Numbered from the stretch's first letter, positions 53,701 to 62,218 are shown. The stretch: DNA of 64,000 nucleotides from Achromobacter insolitus (GCF_002209555.1 NZ_NJIF01000004.1:372001-436000), one strand, 5' to 3'. Numbers and translations: made by a program. The notes: a model not told the origin generated them from the sequence alone.

Positions 53701-54753
53701 TTAGTCTCTTCCTTTTAAAGTTTTCCCCGATCTCGCCTGCACTTGGCGGGTCGCCTGCAGCGCAGCCATTCGACTGTGTGCCGCACCAACTTCTGCGCGC
53801 AGCGTTGTCACGTATTCTTTCTCCAGGGCCGTCACCACCTCTTCAACGCTTGTGACCGCCTCGGTGGCTCCAACACCGTGCCCCGCGGACCAAACGTTCT
53901 TCCACGCTTTGGGAGCAGTTGAGATGTCGCCTGAAAAGTCGATCACCTTGCCCTCTTTCAACTGATCAGGAGTAAGTCCCGCAGCGGCCAAAGTCGGTTT
54001 GAGCCAGTTCGCCGGTACGCCCGACACTGCACTGGACAGTTCCAGATCCTCCATGCTGCAATTCACAACCATGTCCCGATAAGCCTTCGGAGCCATGCTC
54101 TCGTGGGTTGCAATCAACTGTGTTCCTATTGCAACGAAATCCGCCCCTAGTAGTTCCGCCGCACGGATGTGCGCGCCACGGGAAATAGCCCCGGCAAGTC
54201 CCAAAGGCCCATTCCAAAAGCGTCTAACCTCTTCAATAAAGGCGAATGGGTGATAGCAACCGGTGTGCCCCCCAGCACCGCTGCTCACCAGCACCAGCCC
54301 GTCGACGCCGGCATCTATTGCCTTACGCGCGAGCGTCGGCGTGGTGACATCGGCCAGTACAATGCCTCCGTAACCGTGCACGGGAGCCAACACGCGGCTC
54401 GGACTACCCAGCGCGGTGGTAACAATTTTCGGGCGATAGCGCCGTACCAATTCCAGTTCCGCGTCGAATCGGTCATAGCTGCTATGGACGATCATGTTGA
54501 GTCCCCAGGGCGCATCGTCGCAATCGGCAGCGTGCTCGCTGATAATCCGCAACGCTTCTCCAAGTGCGGTGGTGTCGCGCGAATTCGAAGCTGCATAAGT
54601 GCCCACGATGCCCGAGCTGATGCAGGCACAGACAAGTTCCGGACCGGAGACCAGGAACATGGGCGCAGCCATCACAGGCAGACGCGCTTGAGCAAAGATC
54701 CGCCTCGTCTCGGCCTCGGCAAGGTGCTTCGAGATATCGCCCCCGCGACTCAT
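53701..54753 (-). CDS. Nitronate-monooxygenase-family FMN oxidoreductase
   Basis: The 350-residue protein is a TIM-barrel FMN enzyme of the nitronate monooxygenase / 2-nitropropane dioxygenase family: LPVMAAPMFLVSGPELVCAC, WGLNMIVH, DGLVLVSSGAGGHTGCYHPF and ADFVAIGTQLIATHES. Members oxidise nitronates or act as NADH:quinone reductases or enoyl reductases. Its place between dihydrodiol dehydrogenase and hydratase suggests a pathway role, perhaps in handling a nitro or unsaturated side group. Its ATG overlaps the end of the dehydrogenase gene. Confidence 0.88.
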   Translation of the reverse strand: MSRGGDISKHLAEAETRRIFAQARLPVMAAPMFLVSGPELVCACISSGIVGTYAASNSRDTTALGEALRIISEHAADCDDAPWGLNMIVHSSYDRFDAELELVRRYRPKIVTTALGSPSRVLAPVHGYGGIVLADVTTPTLARKAIDAGVDGLVLVSSGAGGHTGCYHPFAFIEEVRRFWNGPLGLAGAISRGAHIRAAELLGADFVAIGTQLIATHESMAPKAYRDMVVNCSMEDLELSSAVSGVPANWLKPTLAAAGLTPDQLKEGKVIDFSGDISTAPKAWKNVWSAGHGVGATEAVTSVEEVVTALEKEYVTTLRAEVGAAHSRMAALQATRQVQARSGKTLKGRD

Positions 54754-55586
54754 ACGTCAGAACGCCTAATCGTCGGCCGAGGGCCGCGAGCCGGCCTGCC
54801 TCGTACTTCCCAGCCCCCATCACTGTGCACGACGGCGGCCGTGGTGGACGACGCATTGGCTCGAGACGCAAGCAGCACATAGTGGCCACAATGGTCTTCG
54901 GGACGAGCGACAACGCCTAGCGGCACCGCGGCGGCCGCTGCATCGCGAAAGCCTGGGAGATCTGACAAATGCGAATCCTGCTTGCCCAATGCGGCAGGTC
55001 CCTTCAACGGTGTAAGAGTGCCTCCAGGCGCGACCGCATTGACACGAATATCCGGTGCCAGCTCATAAGCCAGTTGCCGGACCAAACCTACTCCAGCATG
55101 CTTGGAGGCCACATACACCGGTCCTCCGCCGCCGGCATAGGACGCGGCGTTGGACAAGGTAAAGATGATGCTGCCACGCGAGGCGCGCAGTGCCGGTTCC
55201 GCGGCTTGTGCCGCCAATAGATAGCCGAGCACATTGACATCGAACACTTCTCGATAAGTTTCCAATAGCTGACCGGCATCGCGGAACCTCGTCAACGTCG
55301 TAAAGTGGTCCCACACACCCGCGTTAGCCACCAACGTGTCCAATTTTCCGAACGCGCGCAGCGTGGCCTCTACCGCCTCCGCATTTGATTGGCCCGACCG
55401 TACGTCGCCCACCGTCACTGCAACCCGATCTCCAAACTCTCGACGCAATGCCTCAGCGCCAGCATTGCTACGCACCAGCGCACCTATCCCGCGGGCGCCT
55501 TCGGCTAAAAAGCGCCGCGCAACCGCCAGTCCGATGCCCGAATTGGCGCCGGTTATCAATGCAACATCATCTGTCAGCCAGGCCAT
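54750..55586 (-). CDS. cis-Dihydrodiol dehydrogenase (SDR family)
   Basis: The 278-residue protein is a classical short-chain dehydrogenase: NAD motif TGANSGIGLAVAR, NAGVWDH and catalytic Ser and Tyr-x-x-x-Lys in SNAASYAGGGGPVYVASK. The overall pattern fits the BphB/HcaB group that rearomatises cis-dihydrodiols formed by the Rieske oxygenase to catechols. The gene follows the dioxygenase beta subunit by four bases, as expected. The C-terminal 25 residues are Arg-rich and unusual. Confidence 0.92.
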   Translation of the reverse strand: MAWLTDDVALITGANSGIGLAVARRFLAEGARGIGALVRSNAGAEALRREFGDRVAVTVGDVRSGQSNAEAVEATLRAFGKLDTLVANAGVWDHFTTLTRFRDAGQLLETYREVFDVNVLGYLLAAQAAEPALRASRGSIIFTLSNAASYAGGGGPVYVASKHAGVGLVRQLAYELAPDIRVNAVAPGGTLTPLKGPAALGKQDSHLSDLPGFRDAAAAAVPLGVVARPEDHCGHYVLLASRANASSTTAAVVHSDGGWEVRGRPARGPRPTIRRSDV

Positions 55587-55590
55587 GAGA

Positions 55591-56142
55591 TCACAAGAAA
55601 GTATTGAGGTTCTTCGACATCAGCAGCGACTGCGTGATGACGATCTTGCGGCGTGCGATGCAGAAGTCATTGCCCCGTTCCCGCAGTAAATCTTCGCGCC
55701 TTCCTAGCAACATGTCGTTGTCGGCCTCGCCGCGACTTCGGTAATTGACGAAAACGGAATGCACGATCAGCTCTCCCGCAGTCGCCCCCCAGAGCGCCTC
55801 CACATTGCTAATGACATGCACATGGCGGGTTGGCGGATCTTCCGCCCACGCGGATGGCTGCTGATAGCGCGCCACACGCCGCTCCAGGTCCAGGTGATTG
55901 TCGTCAAAGTACGCTCCACCGCCAGGCGCATAGGCCGACAGGCCGCCGCCACGGCGACGGTTCTCGATAGCCGGCATCCAGTAATGAACGTCCTGCGCCA
56001 TCAGCCCGAGCCATTGATCCCACAGCTCGGCATCGAGCAATCGTGCCTCTCGGTAGAGGAATTGCTCGACGCGCCGGGTGGTTTCACTATCGACGGGCTC
56101 TCCAGCCTGCCATGCCGCAAGAGATGCCAGAGGCGAACTCAT
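55591..56142 (-). CDS. Ring-hydroxylating dioxygenase beta subunit
   Basis: The 183-residue protein has the small-subunit pattern of aromatic-ring dioxygenases: QFLYREARLLDAELWDQWLG near the N-terminus, DVHYWMPAIENRRR, then TRHVHVISNVEALW and LLGRREDLLRERGNDFCIARRK. It forms the alpha3-beta3 hexamer with the alpha subunit. AGGAGG precedes the ATG, which overlaps the alpha stop codon, so subunits are made together. Confidence 0.95.
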   Translation of the reverse strand: MSSPLASLAAWQAGEPVDSETTRRVEQFLYREARLLDAELWDQWLGLMAQDVHYWMPAIENRRRGGGLSAYAPGGGAYFDDNHLDLERRVARYQQPSAWAEDPPTRHVHVISNVEALWGATAGELIVHSVFVNYRSRGEADNDMLLGRREDLLRERGNDFCIARRKIVITQSLLMSKNLNTFL

Positions 56143-57542
56143 ACAACCTCCTGAGCCGCTGATTCGTGGACGAAGGCAGACTCCGGCAGTTGGGCTGGAT
56201 CTCGCAGCGGCACATCATTCCAGGAACGAGCTTGCATCAAATCCAGCCAACGACGATAGAAGGCTCGATGATTCGCTTCATTGACTTGATTCCGGTAGAC
56301 GTTACCGGGCAGAACACTCTCCTCCAGGCGCGTTCCCCGTCCAAGGCCCATATAGAGATCTTGCTGTCTCGTCATAAACCCTGCATTGGTGCGAGTCGAG
56401 AATTCAAAATTCTCGCCATCGTCCATTTCGAAAACACCTGAGGGCGAGAACGTCAACATTGCCCCTTTTCTCCAGCGTTCCTTGATTTCCGGAGGGGCGC
56501 TTTTGTTGACTAGCGTCCAGGTATGCAACTCAATTTTTCCAGGCCCGCGCGGGTGCCAGACGCGAAACGTGTTCTGTCCCGGTAGAAACGACAAGTTGGG
56601 AAACACTCCAGCCGACGAAATGGATCCGATCATTTTCGATCTCACATCCCCCAACCGTCGCGCCACTTCTGGCTGGATACGATAGAGATACTTGCGAATC
56701 TCCTTGTCGCCCAGTGTGGCGGCATTTCCTACGATGTCGAGATTGAATTCCCAACCGTGCCCGTTGCAATTGACATGGTAGGAATCGGGATTCTTGTAGA
56801 CCTCAGCCACCGGGCCGCCCAGCATGGCCCGAGCTGCGGAATCGTGTGTCCACAAAGCATGGTAAATGTCACCAATGAAGTTCTCCACCGGGACCTTCCA
56901 ATTGCAATTGATGACAGATTTCACGCAACCGCCGACGAATTCCGTTCCTGCCCCGTCCATATCCAGCATGACGTCAAGGTAGTAGCGGAAGTCGCCCAAA
57001 TAGGCCGACAGCGACGGAGCCTCGGCATCCATGTTGCCGAAGACCAGTCCTTTATATGTCGCCACTTGCGTCACGGGATGCAAGCCATGATCTTCCTTTT
57101 TCAAACCGCTATTTTCGAACAGTTCCTGCCCAGCCATTCCTCGAAGTCCGCCGTCGATGCCGAAGCTCCACCCGTGGTAGTTGCATATGAAACTTCTGGC
57201 ATTGCCCGCATCCGCGAAGTTGATCTTGTTGCCGCGATGCGGGCATGTATTGAGAAACGCCTTGATTGAGCCGTCCTTTTGCCGAACGACAATCACGTTG
57301 TCTTCGGCCATGTAGGCGGAGATATAGTCGCCCGCTTTAGGAATCTGCGATTCATGCGCCAAGAACAGCCAACTGCGGGCGAAGATTTTCTCGAGTTCCT
57401 GTTCATAGATTCGGCTATCCCAATACACGCGGCGGGAAAGGCGGCCAGCATTCAGGTCAATCAGGCGATCCAGCCCTTCCAGCGGCTCGCTAGTCCGATC
57501 CCTGCGAAGACGCCCACAGTCTCCTACACAGTCTTCTTTCAT
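56139..57542 (-). CDS. Ring-hydroxylating dioxygenase alpha subunit (Rieske)
   Basis: The 467-residue protein binds a Rieske cluster through Cys100, His102, Cys120 and His123 (TCPHRG, CNYHGW). The mononuclear iron site is formed by His228 and His233 in GDIYHALWTH, with bridging Asp225 and a later Asp in FEMDDGEN (about 373). The sequence pattern is that of the naphthalene/PAH/phenylpropionate branch of class III-like enzymes. It inserts O2 into an aromatic ring to give a cis-dihydrodiol; the exact substrate is not predictable. It lies 12 bases behind the ferredoxin gene. Confidence 0.95.
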   Translation of the reverse strand: MKEDCVGDCGRLRRDRTSEPLEGLDRLIDLNAGRLSRRVYWDSRIYEQELEKIFARSWLFLAHESQIPKAGDYISAYMAEDNVIVVRQKDGSIKAFLNTCPHRGNKINFADAGNARSFICNYHGWSFGIDGGLRGMAGQELFENSGLKKEDHGLHPVTQVATYKGLVFGNMDAEAPSLSAYLGDFRYYLDVMLDMDGAGTEFVGGCVKSVINCNWKVPVENFIGDIYHALWTHDSAARAMLGGPVAEVYKNPDSYHVNCNGHGWEFNLDIVGNAATLGDKEIRKYLYRIQPEVARRLGDVRSKMIGSISSAGVFPNLSFLPGQNTFRVWHPRGPGKIELHTWTLVNKSAPPEIKERWRKGAMLTFSPSGVFEMDDGENFEFSTRTNAGFMTRQQDLYMGLGRGTRLEESVLPGNVYRNQVNEANHRAFYRRWLDLMQARSWNDVPLRDPAQLPESAFVHESAAQEVV

Positions 57543-57554
57543 GGCGGTCTCCGA

Positions 57555-57905
57555 TCAGATTGCCGAAGCAGCGGCTTCAGAAGGATGCTCGAGATCGGCG
57601 TAGACTTCGCCGTCTTCCTCGATCACGTGGAAAGTGCGGAGGTCGACCACGCACGGAAACCCTACAGCCTGGCCTGTGGGTATATGGAACAGACCATCAT
57701 GCACAGGGCAAGCGATCAGATCGCCATCGACAATTTCGCCTTCCGACAGGGACGCGGTGGCATGGGTGCAAGTGTCATGAGTGGCATAGAAGGTTCCCTC
57801 TACGTTATAGACAGCTAGCGGACAACCCTCGATGTCAATCCTCTTGACCTCCCCGGGCTTAAGCGCATCACGCCGAACCAGAAATACTCTATTGCTCATC
57901 GTCAT
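57555..57905 (-). CDS. Rieske-type ferredoxin of the dioxygenase
   Basis: The 116-residue protein has the Rieske motif Cys46-T-His48 and Cys66-P-V-His69, with FYATHDTCTHATASLSEGEI typical of dioxygenase ferredoxins (BphF/HcaC type). It carries electrons from the reductase (49666) to the alpha subunit. A second ATG six bases later is an alternative start with better spacing to AGAGAAG. It lies between the extradiol dioxygenase and oxygenase genes. Confidence 0.95.
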   Translation of the reverse strand: MTMSNRVFLVRRDALKPGEVKRIDIEGCPLAVYNVEGTFYATHDTCTHATASLSEGEIVDGDLIACPVHDGLFHIPTGQAVGFPCVVDLRTFHVIEEDGEVYADLEHPSEAAASAI

Positions 57906-57921
57906 TCTTCTCTAACCCGCG

Positions 57922-58761
57922 TCACAGCGGATGCAGCTGCACAAAGCCCAGGCCTGTCACCCATTCAGGCACCGCCTCATAGGCGATCAATTCACCCCGG
58001 CCACCTTCAAGCGCGCCAAGCGCGCAAGCCCAATTGCGAACTTCCATCCCTCCATTACCGCCATTGGCAAGGATGTAGCTGTCACTGAGAGCGCAAATTT
58101 CCGCTATATCGAGTCGCTCCGCATAGCCCAGAATCTCTCGATCAAAGGCCTCGTTGACCCGGCCCATTTCGGCCGTCCCAACCCAATGACTTATTCCGCC
58201 GCTCCCTATCACGACTACGCGCTCATCCCCGGGAAACGACTCGATTGCTCTGCGGATCTGACCGCCCACTTCCACGGCGCGCGCCATGCGGATGTATGGG
58301 TCCACGCCTGCGGCGAGATAGACTGGAATCGTGCCTACGGTCACTCCCATTTCGCGCAACGGCTGAATCAGCAATTGATTTGGAATTGCTATCGCATGAT
58401 CTACGGTCATGGCGCGTGCCACCGCCCAGTCGAATCCACTAGCCAGCCCGTGCTCCGCGATGTGTGAGGCTAGCGGTTCGCTATTGGGGATAGTCCCGCG
58501 CGGCAGGCCCGGCATAACATCCAAAGGTCCGTCGACATCGCCGATCCCGATCAGGTATGACGGCAGGCATGCCGTGCCAAACAGCATGTAATGATCGGCG
58601 CCGATGACAACTACACTGGTAGGCGCCAATTCCTTCAGTCGTTCTGCACATTGATGAAATGCGCCCCACATCCGGTCTCTCACTGCGAGCTCTGGTGCGT
58701 TTGGAGCCACGAACATGACCGGGTCATGCGGTACCAAAAACCCCCCAACGATTCGGCTCAT
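57922..58761 (-). CDS. Extradiol dioxygenase catalytic subunit (LigB / class III)
   Basis: The 279-residue protein is of the LigB fold: iron ligands His12 (VPHDP) and His57 (GADHYML), the catalytic His of GGISHWVGT, and a C-terminal Glu in GGMEVRNW. It opens the ring of a catechol-type intermediate. The closest functional groups are LigAB protocatechuate 4,5-dioxygenase, CarBb and MhpB-like enzymes. As a LigA-like small-subunit gene lies 11 bases upstream, the enzyme is probably a heteromer of the LigAB/CarBaBb type. Confidence 0.93.
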   Translation of the reverse strand: MSRIVGGFLVPHDPVMFVAPNAPELAVRDRMWGAFHQCAERLKELAPTSVVVIGADHYMLFGTACLPSYLIGIGDVDGPLDVMPGLPRGTIPNSEPLASHIAEHGLASGFDWAVARAMTVDHAIAIPNQLLIQPLREMGVTVGTIPVYLAAGVDPYIRMARAVEVGGQIRRAIESFPGDERVVVIGSGGISHWVGTAEMGRVNEAFDREILGYAERLDIAEICALSDSYILANGGNGGMEVRNWACALGALEGGRGELIAYEAVPEWVTGLGFVQLHPL

Positions 58762-58772
58762 TTTTGTCCCGC

Positions 58773-59069
58773 CTATTGCTTCAATGCTGCGCTGTGAAGC
58801 GCTTCAGATTCAGACACCGGCCGCAGTTTTCGCATGTATGCGCTCATGCCTCTTTCTGGGGACAGCTCCTGCCAGAACCCCATAGTGAGCATAGGATTCA
58901 CGCCCAGTTCCTGCAGACCGGCCACGTCAAAATCACGCACCATCAGACGCTCCGCCTTGCTAAGAGCAAAGCGTGCTAAATAGCCCTCCGCGTCATCACG
59001 GAAGCGCTGCTTTGCCATTCGATCTACGGTCAGCTGATGTAAAACTCGCTCAAGCATGTTCCGGCTCAT
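58773..59069 (-). CDS. Extradiol dioxygenase small subunit (LigA-like)
   Basis: The 98-residue all-helical protein has the LigA pattern: LERVLHQLTVDRMAKQRFRD, GYLARFALSKAERLMVRDFD, GLQELGVNPMLTMGFWQEL. LigA-type subunits cover the active site of the partner LigB-type subunit. The frame extends to 59198 inside the hydrolase gene, but ATG 59069 lies four bases after the hydrolase stop and gives the right length. A second ATG four codons later is possible. Confidence 0.9.
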   Translation of the reverse strand: MSRNMLERVLHQLTVDRMAKQRFRDDAEGYLARFALSKAERLMVRDFDVAGLQELGVNPMLTMGFWQELSPERGMSAYMRKLRPVSESEALHSAALKQ

Positions 59070-59073
59070 GGCA

Positions 59074-59895
59074 TCACGCACAAAATTGCGAAACCAACTG
59101 CAAAAAATCGGTGCGCCGCTCAGTCTGAACCCAATGACCGCACCGGCCAAAAAGATGCAAGTCTGCATTGGGAATTGCTCGGGCCAACAGTTCCCCACAA
59201 TCTGTCGGGACTACCCTGTCTTCACGACCATGTAATACGAGGGTGGGCGCCTGGATCGTCGCAACAATGTGTTCAGGAAACCCTTTCACGATTGTGGGGC
59301 CGTCTAGATTTGGCCGTGGGATAAGCTTACGCAGCGCAGTTTGTGCACCGGGTCGTGCGCTCGCTTCGAAGCGAGACTGGATCATTTGCTGCGTAATGAT
59401 GGATGGGTCGTATGGGAACAGGCGTAAGGTGCGCTCCATGTTTGCGAGCGACGGCTCATATTCCCAGGCAGAACGCAGCCCAGGAGTCTGGACGAATTCG
59501 CCTGCGGGCGTGCCCAACAACACCAACCTCTCCACGCGATCCGGGTTGGAGGTCGCCAGGCCAAGCGCTAGCGCTCCGCCAAAGGAGTTTCCGACAAAGG
59601 AAGCACGATCGATCTCTAGTTCATCCATGATGCCCAGCAGATGACGCACCCAAAGTTTGATGTCGTACCTGGAATCATCCTTGAACTCGGTGAAGCCGAA
59701 TCCAGCGATGTCCGGGACGATCACCCTGAACGAATTGCCCAACTGATCCATCACCCCGTTCCAGTTGGTCCAACCCGATACACCGGGGCCGGAGCCATGT
59801 AGCAAAAACAACGGCGGGCCTTGCCCCACATCGAAGTAATGCGTCCGGTGACCGGCTGCCATCAGCAGCTTGCCCGAGCCTTTCGCGACGTTCAT
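59074..59895 (-). CDS. Meta-cleavage-product hydrolase (MhpC/BphD/CarC type)
   Basis: The 273-residue alpha/beta hydrolase has the oxyanion motif LFLLHGSGPGVSGWTNW, the nucleophile Ser104 in VGNSFGGALAL, an acid in HGREDRVVPTD and the catalytic His in GRCGHWVQTERR. This HGSGPG plus GNSFGG pair is typical of C-C bond hydrolases that cleave 2-hydroxy-6-oxo-hexa-2,4-dienoates after extradiol ring opening. It releases 2-hydroxypenta-2,4-dienoate and a side-chain acid. First gene of the block; its GGAGAT ribosome-binding site touches the 24-bp palindrome. Confidence 0.93.
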   Translation of the reverse strand: MNVAKGSGKLLMAAGHRTHYFDVGQGPPLFLLHGSGPGVSGWTNWNGVMDQLGNSFRVIVPDIAGFGFTEFKDDSRYDIKLWVRHLLGIMDELEIDRASFVGNSFGGALALGLATSNPDRVERLVLLGTPAGEFVQTPGLRSAWEYEPSLANMERTLRLFPYDPSIITQQMIQSRFEASARPGAQTALRKLIPRPNLDGPTIVKGFPEHIVATIQAPTLVLHGREDRVVPTDCGELLARAIPNADLHLFGRCGHWVQTERRTDFLQLVSQFCA

Positions 59896-59904
59896 GCGTT
59901 ATCT

Positions 59905-59928
59905 CCATACACATACGTATGTGTATGG
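59905..59928. promoter_or_regulatory. Perfect 24-bp palindrome, candidate TetR operator
   Basis: CCATACACATAC is followed directly by its exact inverse complement, giving 24 bp of perfect dyad symmetry. The site lies between the divergent hydrolase and TetR genes, overlaps the predicted -10 box of the hydrolase block and ends at its ribosome-binding site. A repressor bound here would block transcription start. Binding by the neighbouring TetR protein is inferred from position. Confidence 0.8.
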
Positions 59929-59953
59929 TAGGGACCGAAAAAGAAAGGGTCAA
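59925..59953 (-). promoter_or_regulatory. Sigma70-type promoter of the meta-cleavage block
   Basis: On the minus strand TTGACC (59948-59953) and TACCAT (59925-59930) are separated by exactly 17 bases. The -10 box overlaps the left arm of the palindrome. Transcription would begin inside the palindrome about 20 bases before the hydrolase start codon. Confidence 0.65.
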
Positions 59954-60068
59954 GCTTTTTTTCAGCTATATCTTGGCACCTCACAGCTCGAACCAAACTT
60001 AGCGGACCATACGGGTTCGAATGGAAACCGAGAGGTAAAATGAAGCTCTCAATGTTTTTGGAACGGAA

Positions 60069-60662
60069 ATGGTCAGAAGTTCGAACGTGGAACTCAAAGC
60101 GTCGCGTAGCCAACTGAACCCCGCAGATTGGATCCGCGCTGCTCGCAACCTTCTGGTCAGCCGCAGTGTGGACGCCATTCGCGTCGAAGTGCTTGCGAAA
60201 GAGATGTCCGTCACGCGGGGCAGTTTTTATTGGCACTTCAAGGACCGCGAAGATCTATTGCAGCGCATGTTGCTGGCTTGGCGTGACGAAGCCACTGAAC
60301 AGATCATTGCCCGCTTTGAGCGCGGCGAGCGACAGCCGCGGGAATTGATCCGAGATTTGCTTTCCCTGCCCTTGCGTGGCAAAGCCGCCGAGGAGGCTGC
60401 GGCCACTGAACTCGCTATTCGCGCGTGGGCGCGACGTGACGAGCGAGTGAGCCAACTCCTGGATGAAGTGGATTCGAAGCGTCTTTCCTATATTTCGCAG
60501 TGCTTCAGTGCTTTGGGCTTCAGCGTAGGTGAAGCCCGTTGCCGAGCATTTGCGCTGTACAGCTATGAACTATCCGAGGCGTTGCTTTCGCGGCAAGGCA
60601 CGTCCGAGCAAAAGCGCGAACGCAATGCCATGATGGAACGGTTGCTGCTGGCGCCGTTGTAG
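60069..60662 (+). CDS. TetR-family transcriptional repressor
   Basis: The 197-residue protein has a TetR helix-turn-helix at residues about 20-65 (NPADWIRAARNLLVSRSVDA, LAKEMSVTRGSFYWHFKDRE) and a helical ligand-binding domain. It is divergent from the meta-cleavage block, 173 bases away, with the palindromic site between them. The likely effector is the aromatic substrate or a metabolite of it. No SOS- or nutrient-type signals are visible. Confidence 0.93.
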   Translation: MVRSSNVELKASRSQLNPADWIRAARNLLVSRSVDAIRVEVLAKEMSVTRGSFYWHFKDREDLLQRMLLAWRDEATEQIIARFERGERQPRELIRDLLSLPLRGKAAEEAAATELAIRAWARRDERVSQLLDEVDSKRLSYISQCFSALGFSVGEARCRAFALYSYELSEALLSRQGTSEQKRERNAMMERLLLAPL

Positions 60663-60675
60663 CGTGGGGGAGAGA

Positions 60676-61989
60676 CTATGCCGGCAGGCCCAAACGTGCC
60701 GGCCATTGGAGAACGAAGCGGGCCCCTCCTAGCGGGCTATCTGAAATTCTGACGCTGCCCTGGTGACTGGTCGCCACCCGATGGACGATAGCAAGCCCCA
60801 ATCCGACCCCGCCGGTTCCCCTGTCGCGGCTTTCATCCAGACGAATAAAGGGCTCAAAAATCCTGTCTCTGTCGGCAACAAGAATACCCGGTCCGTCATC
60901 GTCCACCCTCAGAACAAAGTCGCCATCCGAGCGAAGCTTCAATTCGATTTCGACCTTCTCATGCGCGTACCGCACTGCATTCTGCAACAGGTTGAGCAGC
61001 GCCCTGCTCATGTAGCGGGGATGCAGCCGGACTTGTGAAGGGTGACCATCATGCACGACGCAGCGCACATTGCGAGCCGCTGCTTGATGCTGGATCATGG
61101 CTAGCGCTTTGGCTAGCCAATCGCTTGCATCAACGGTTTCCAGCGCTACGATTTCCTCGGAAGGATGTTCCAGGCGCGCATAGACCAGCAGTTCCGCCAC
61201 CATATTCTCCAGTTCGGCGACGTCTGCCCGCATATCCTGGAAGATACTCTTATCTTGCGAACCGGCCTCTCCCCTATCCACCAAGTCGATTTCGAAGGAG
61301 AGGCGCGCCAGCGGCGTGCGAAGTTCATGAGAGACCGCGTTAGTCAAATTTCGTTGGCCTTCTATCAGAGTGGCGATCCGCTCTGCCATGTAGTTGAAGC
61401 TCTCGCCAATATGCCGAAGGCCCGAGATTCGCGACAGATGCACGCGCTTGCCAAGATCTCCCTGGCCCATTTGCAAAGCAGCGTTACGCAAAGCATCCAT
61501 GTCACGCCACACGGGAAGCGCCCAAAGCACGAATAAGGCGGTAGCCATCAGCAACGTCAACAACGCCCACGCGCTCCACGTGAGCATCCTATCGAGGAAG
61601 TCATCACCTGGCAGACGCAGTTCCAGCCACTGTTTGGGCTCTCCCGGAAGTGGAATGAGGAATGTGCTGTATTCGTCCCGCATGAGGAAGCCCGCGTGCG
61701 CCAGTTGACTGCGATCATGCTCTCCCAGCCTAACCTCTGCGTCGGCTAGCAATCGTAGTTCTGCACCGTAGTGTGGCAGCACGTTCTCACGCAAAAAAAG
61801 CGCTCGCTCAGCGGGTGCCACGGAGTCCAATTCTTTGTGCAACGAATGCACTTCGCCGCGCATTGCCCGAAACGTCAGGTCGTCCAGTTTCGGAGAAAAG
61901 AATGCGTTAAGGCCCTTGTCCACCAGTTGGAAGGCAGCTCCCAAGCTAAGAATGGCCATTAAAAAAAGGTGGAGCGCGAACTTGAACAT
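60676..61989 (-). CDS. RstB/PhoQ-type membrane sensor histidine kinase, apparently orphan
   Basis: The 437-residue protein has membrane helices at about 4-22 and 136-160 flanking a periplasmic sensor domain, a HAMP part (about 160-212), the phosphoacceptor His221 in AVSHELRTPLA and an HATPase with LLQNAVRYAH and GTGGVGLGLAIVHR. The pattern resembles RstB. No response-regulator gene lies beside it: the neighbours are TetR (convergent) and a thioesterase. The frame extends to 62127 without matching an extended kinase. It may be a leftover of a two-gene system or speak to a distant regulator. Confidence 0.92.
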   Translation of the reverse strand: MFKFALHLFLMAILSLGAAFQLVDKGLNAFFSPKLDDLTFRAMRGEVHSLHKELDSVAPAERALFLRENVLPHYGAELRLLADAEVRLGEHDRSQLAHAGFLMRDEYSTFLIPLPGEPKQWLELRLPGDDFLDRMLTWSAWALLTLLMATALFVLWALPVWRDMDALRNAALQMGQGDLGKRVHLSRISGLRHIGESFNYMAERIATLIEGQRNLTNAVSHELRTPLARLSFEIDLVDRGEAGSQDKSIFQDMRADVAELENMVAELLVYARLEHPSEEIVALETVDASDWLAKALAMIQHQAAARNVRCVVHDGHPSQVRLHPRYMSRALLNLLQNAVRYAHEKVEIELKLRSDGDFVLRVDDDGPGILVADRDRIFEPFIRLDESRDRGTGGVGLGLAIVHRVATSHQGSVRISDSPLGGARFVLQWPARLGLPA

Positions 61990-62218
61990 TATTGGCTTTG
62001 AAGCGGCAGACGACCGCCTCCTACAGACATGGCGAGGATACGACAAACGGGACAGCACTATGCCAGCCAGCCCCGCCTGCCAACGTGTCGACGAATCGAC
62101 CGGCATCATGGTGAGAATCCCGCCCACAGCGCCGCACGCCCTTAGAGGAAATCTATAAAGTTGAGTGAGAAAAAAATCCTGTTTCCTGGCTTATGCCACC
62201 CGGGCTTGCCACCTGCGC

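Noticed and set aside
34037..60662. Idea that the island is flanked by a tRNA gene and attachment repeats
   Set aside because: I found no tRNA-like cloverleaf, integrase gene or matching direct repeats at either border within the window.
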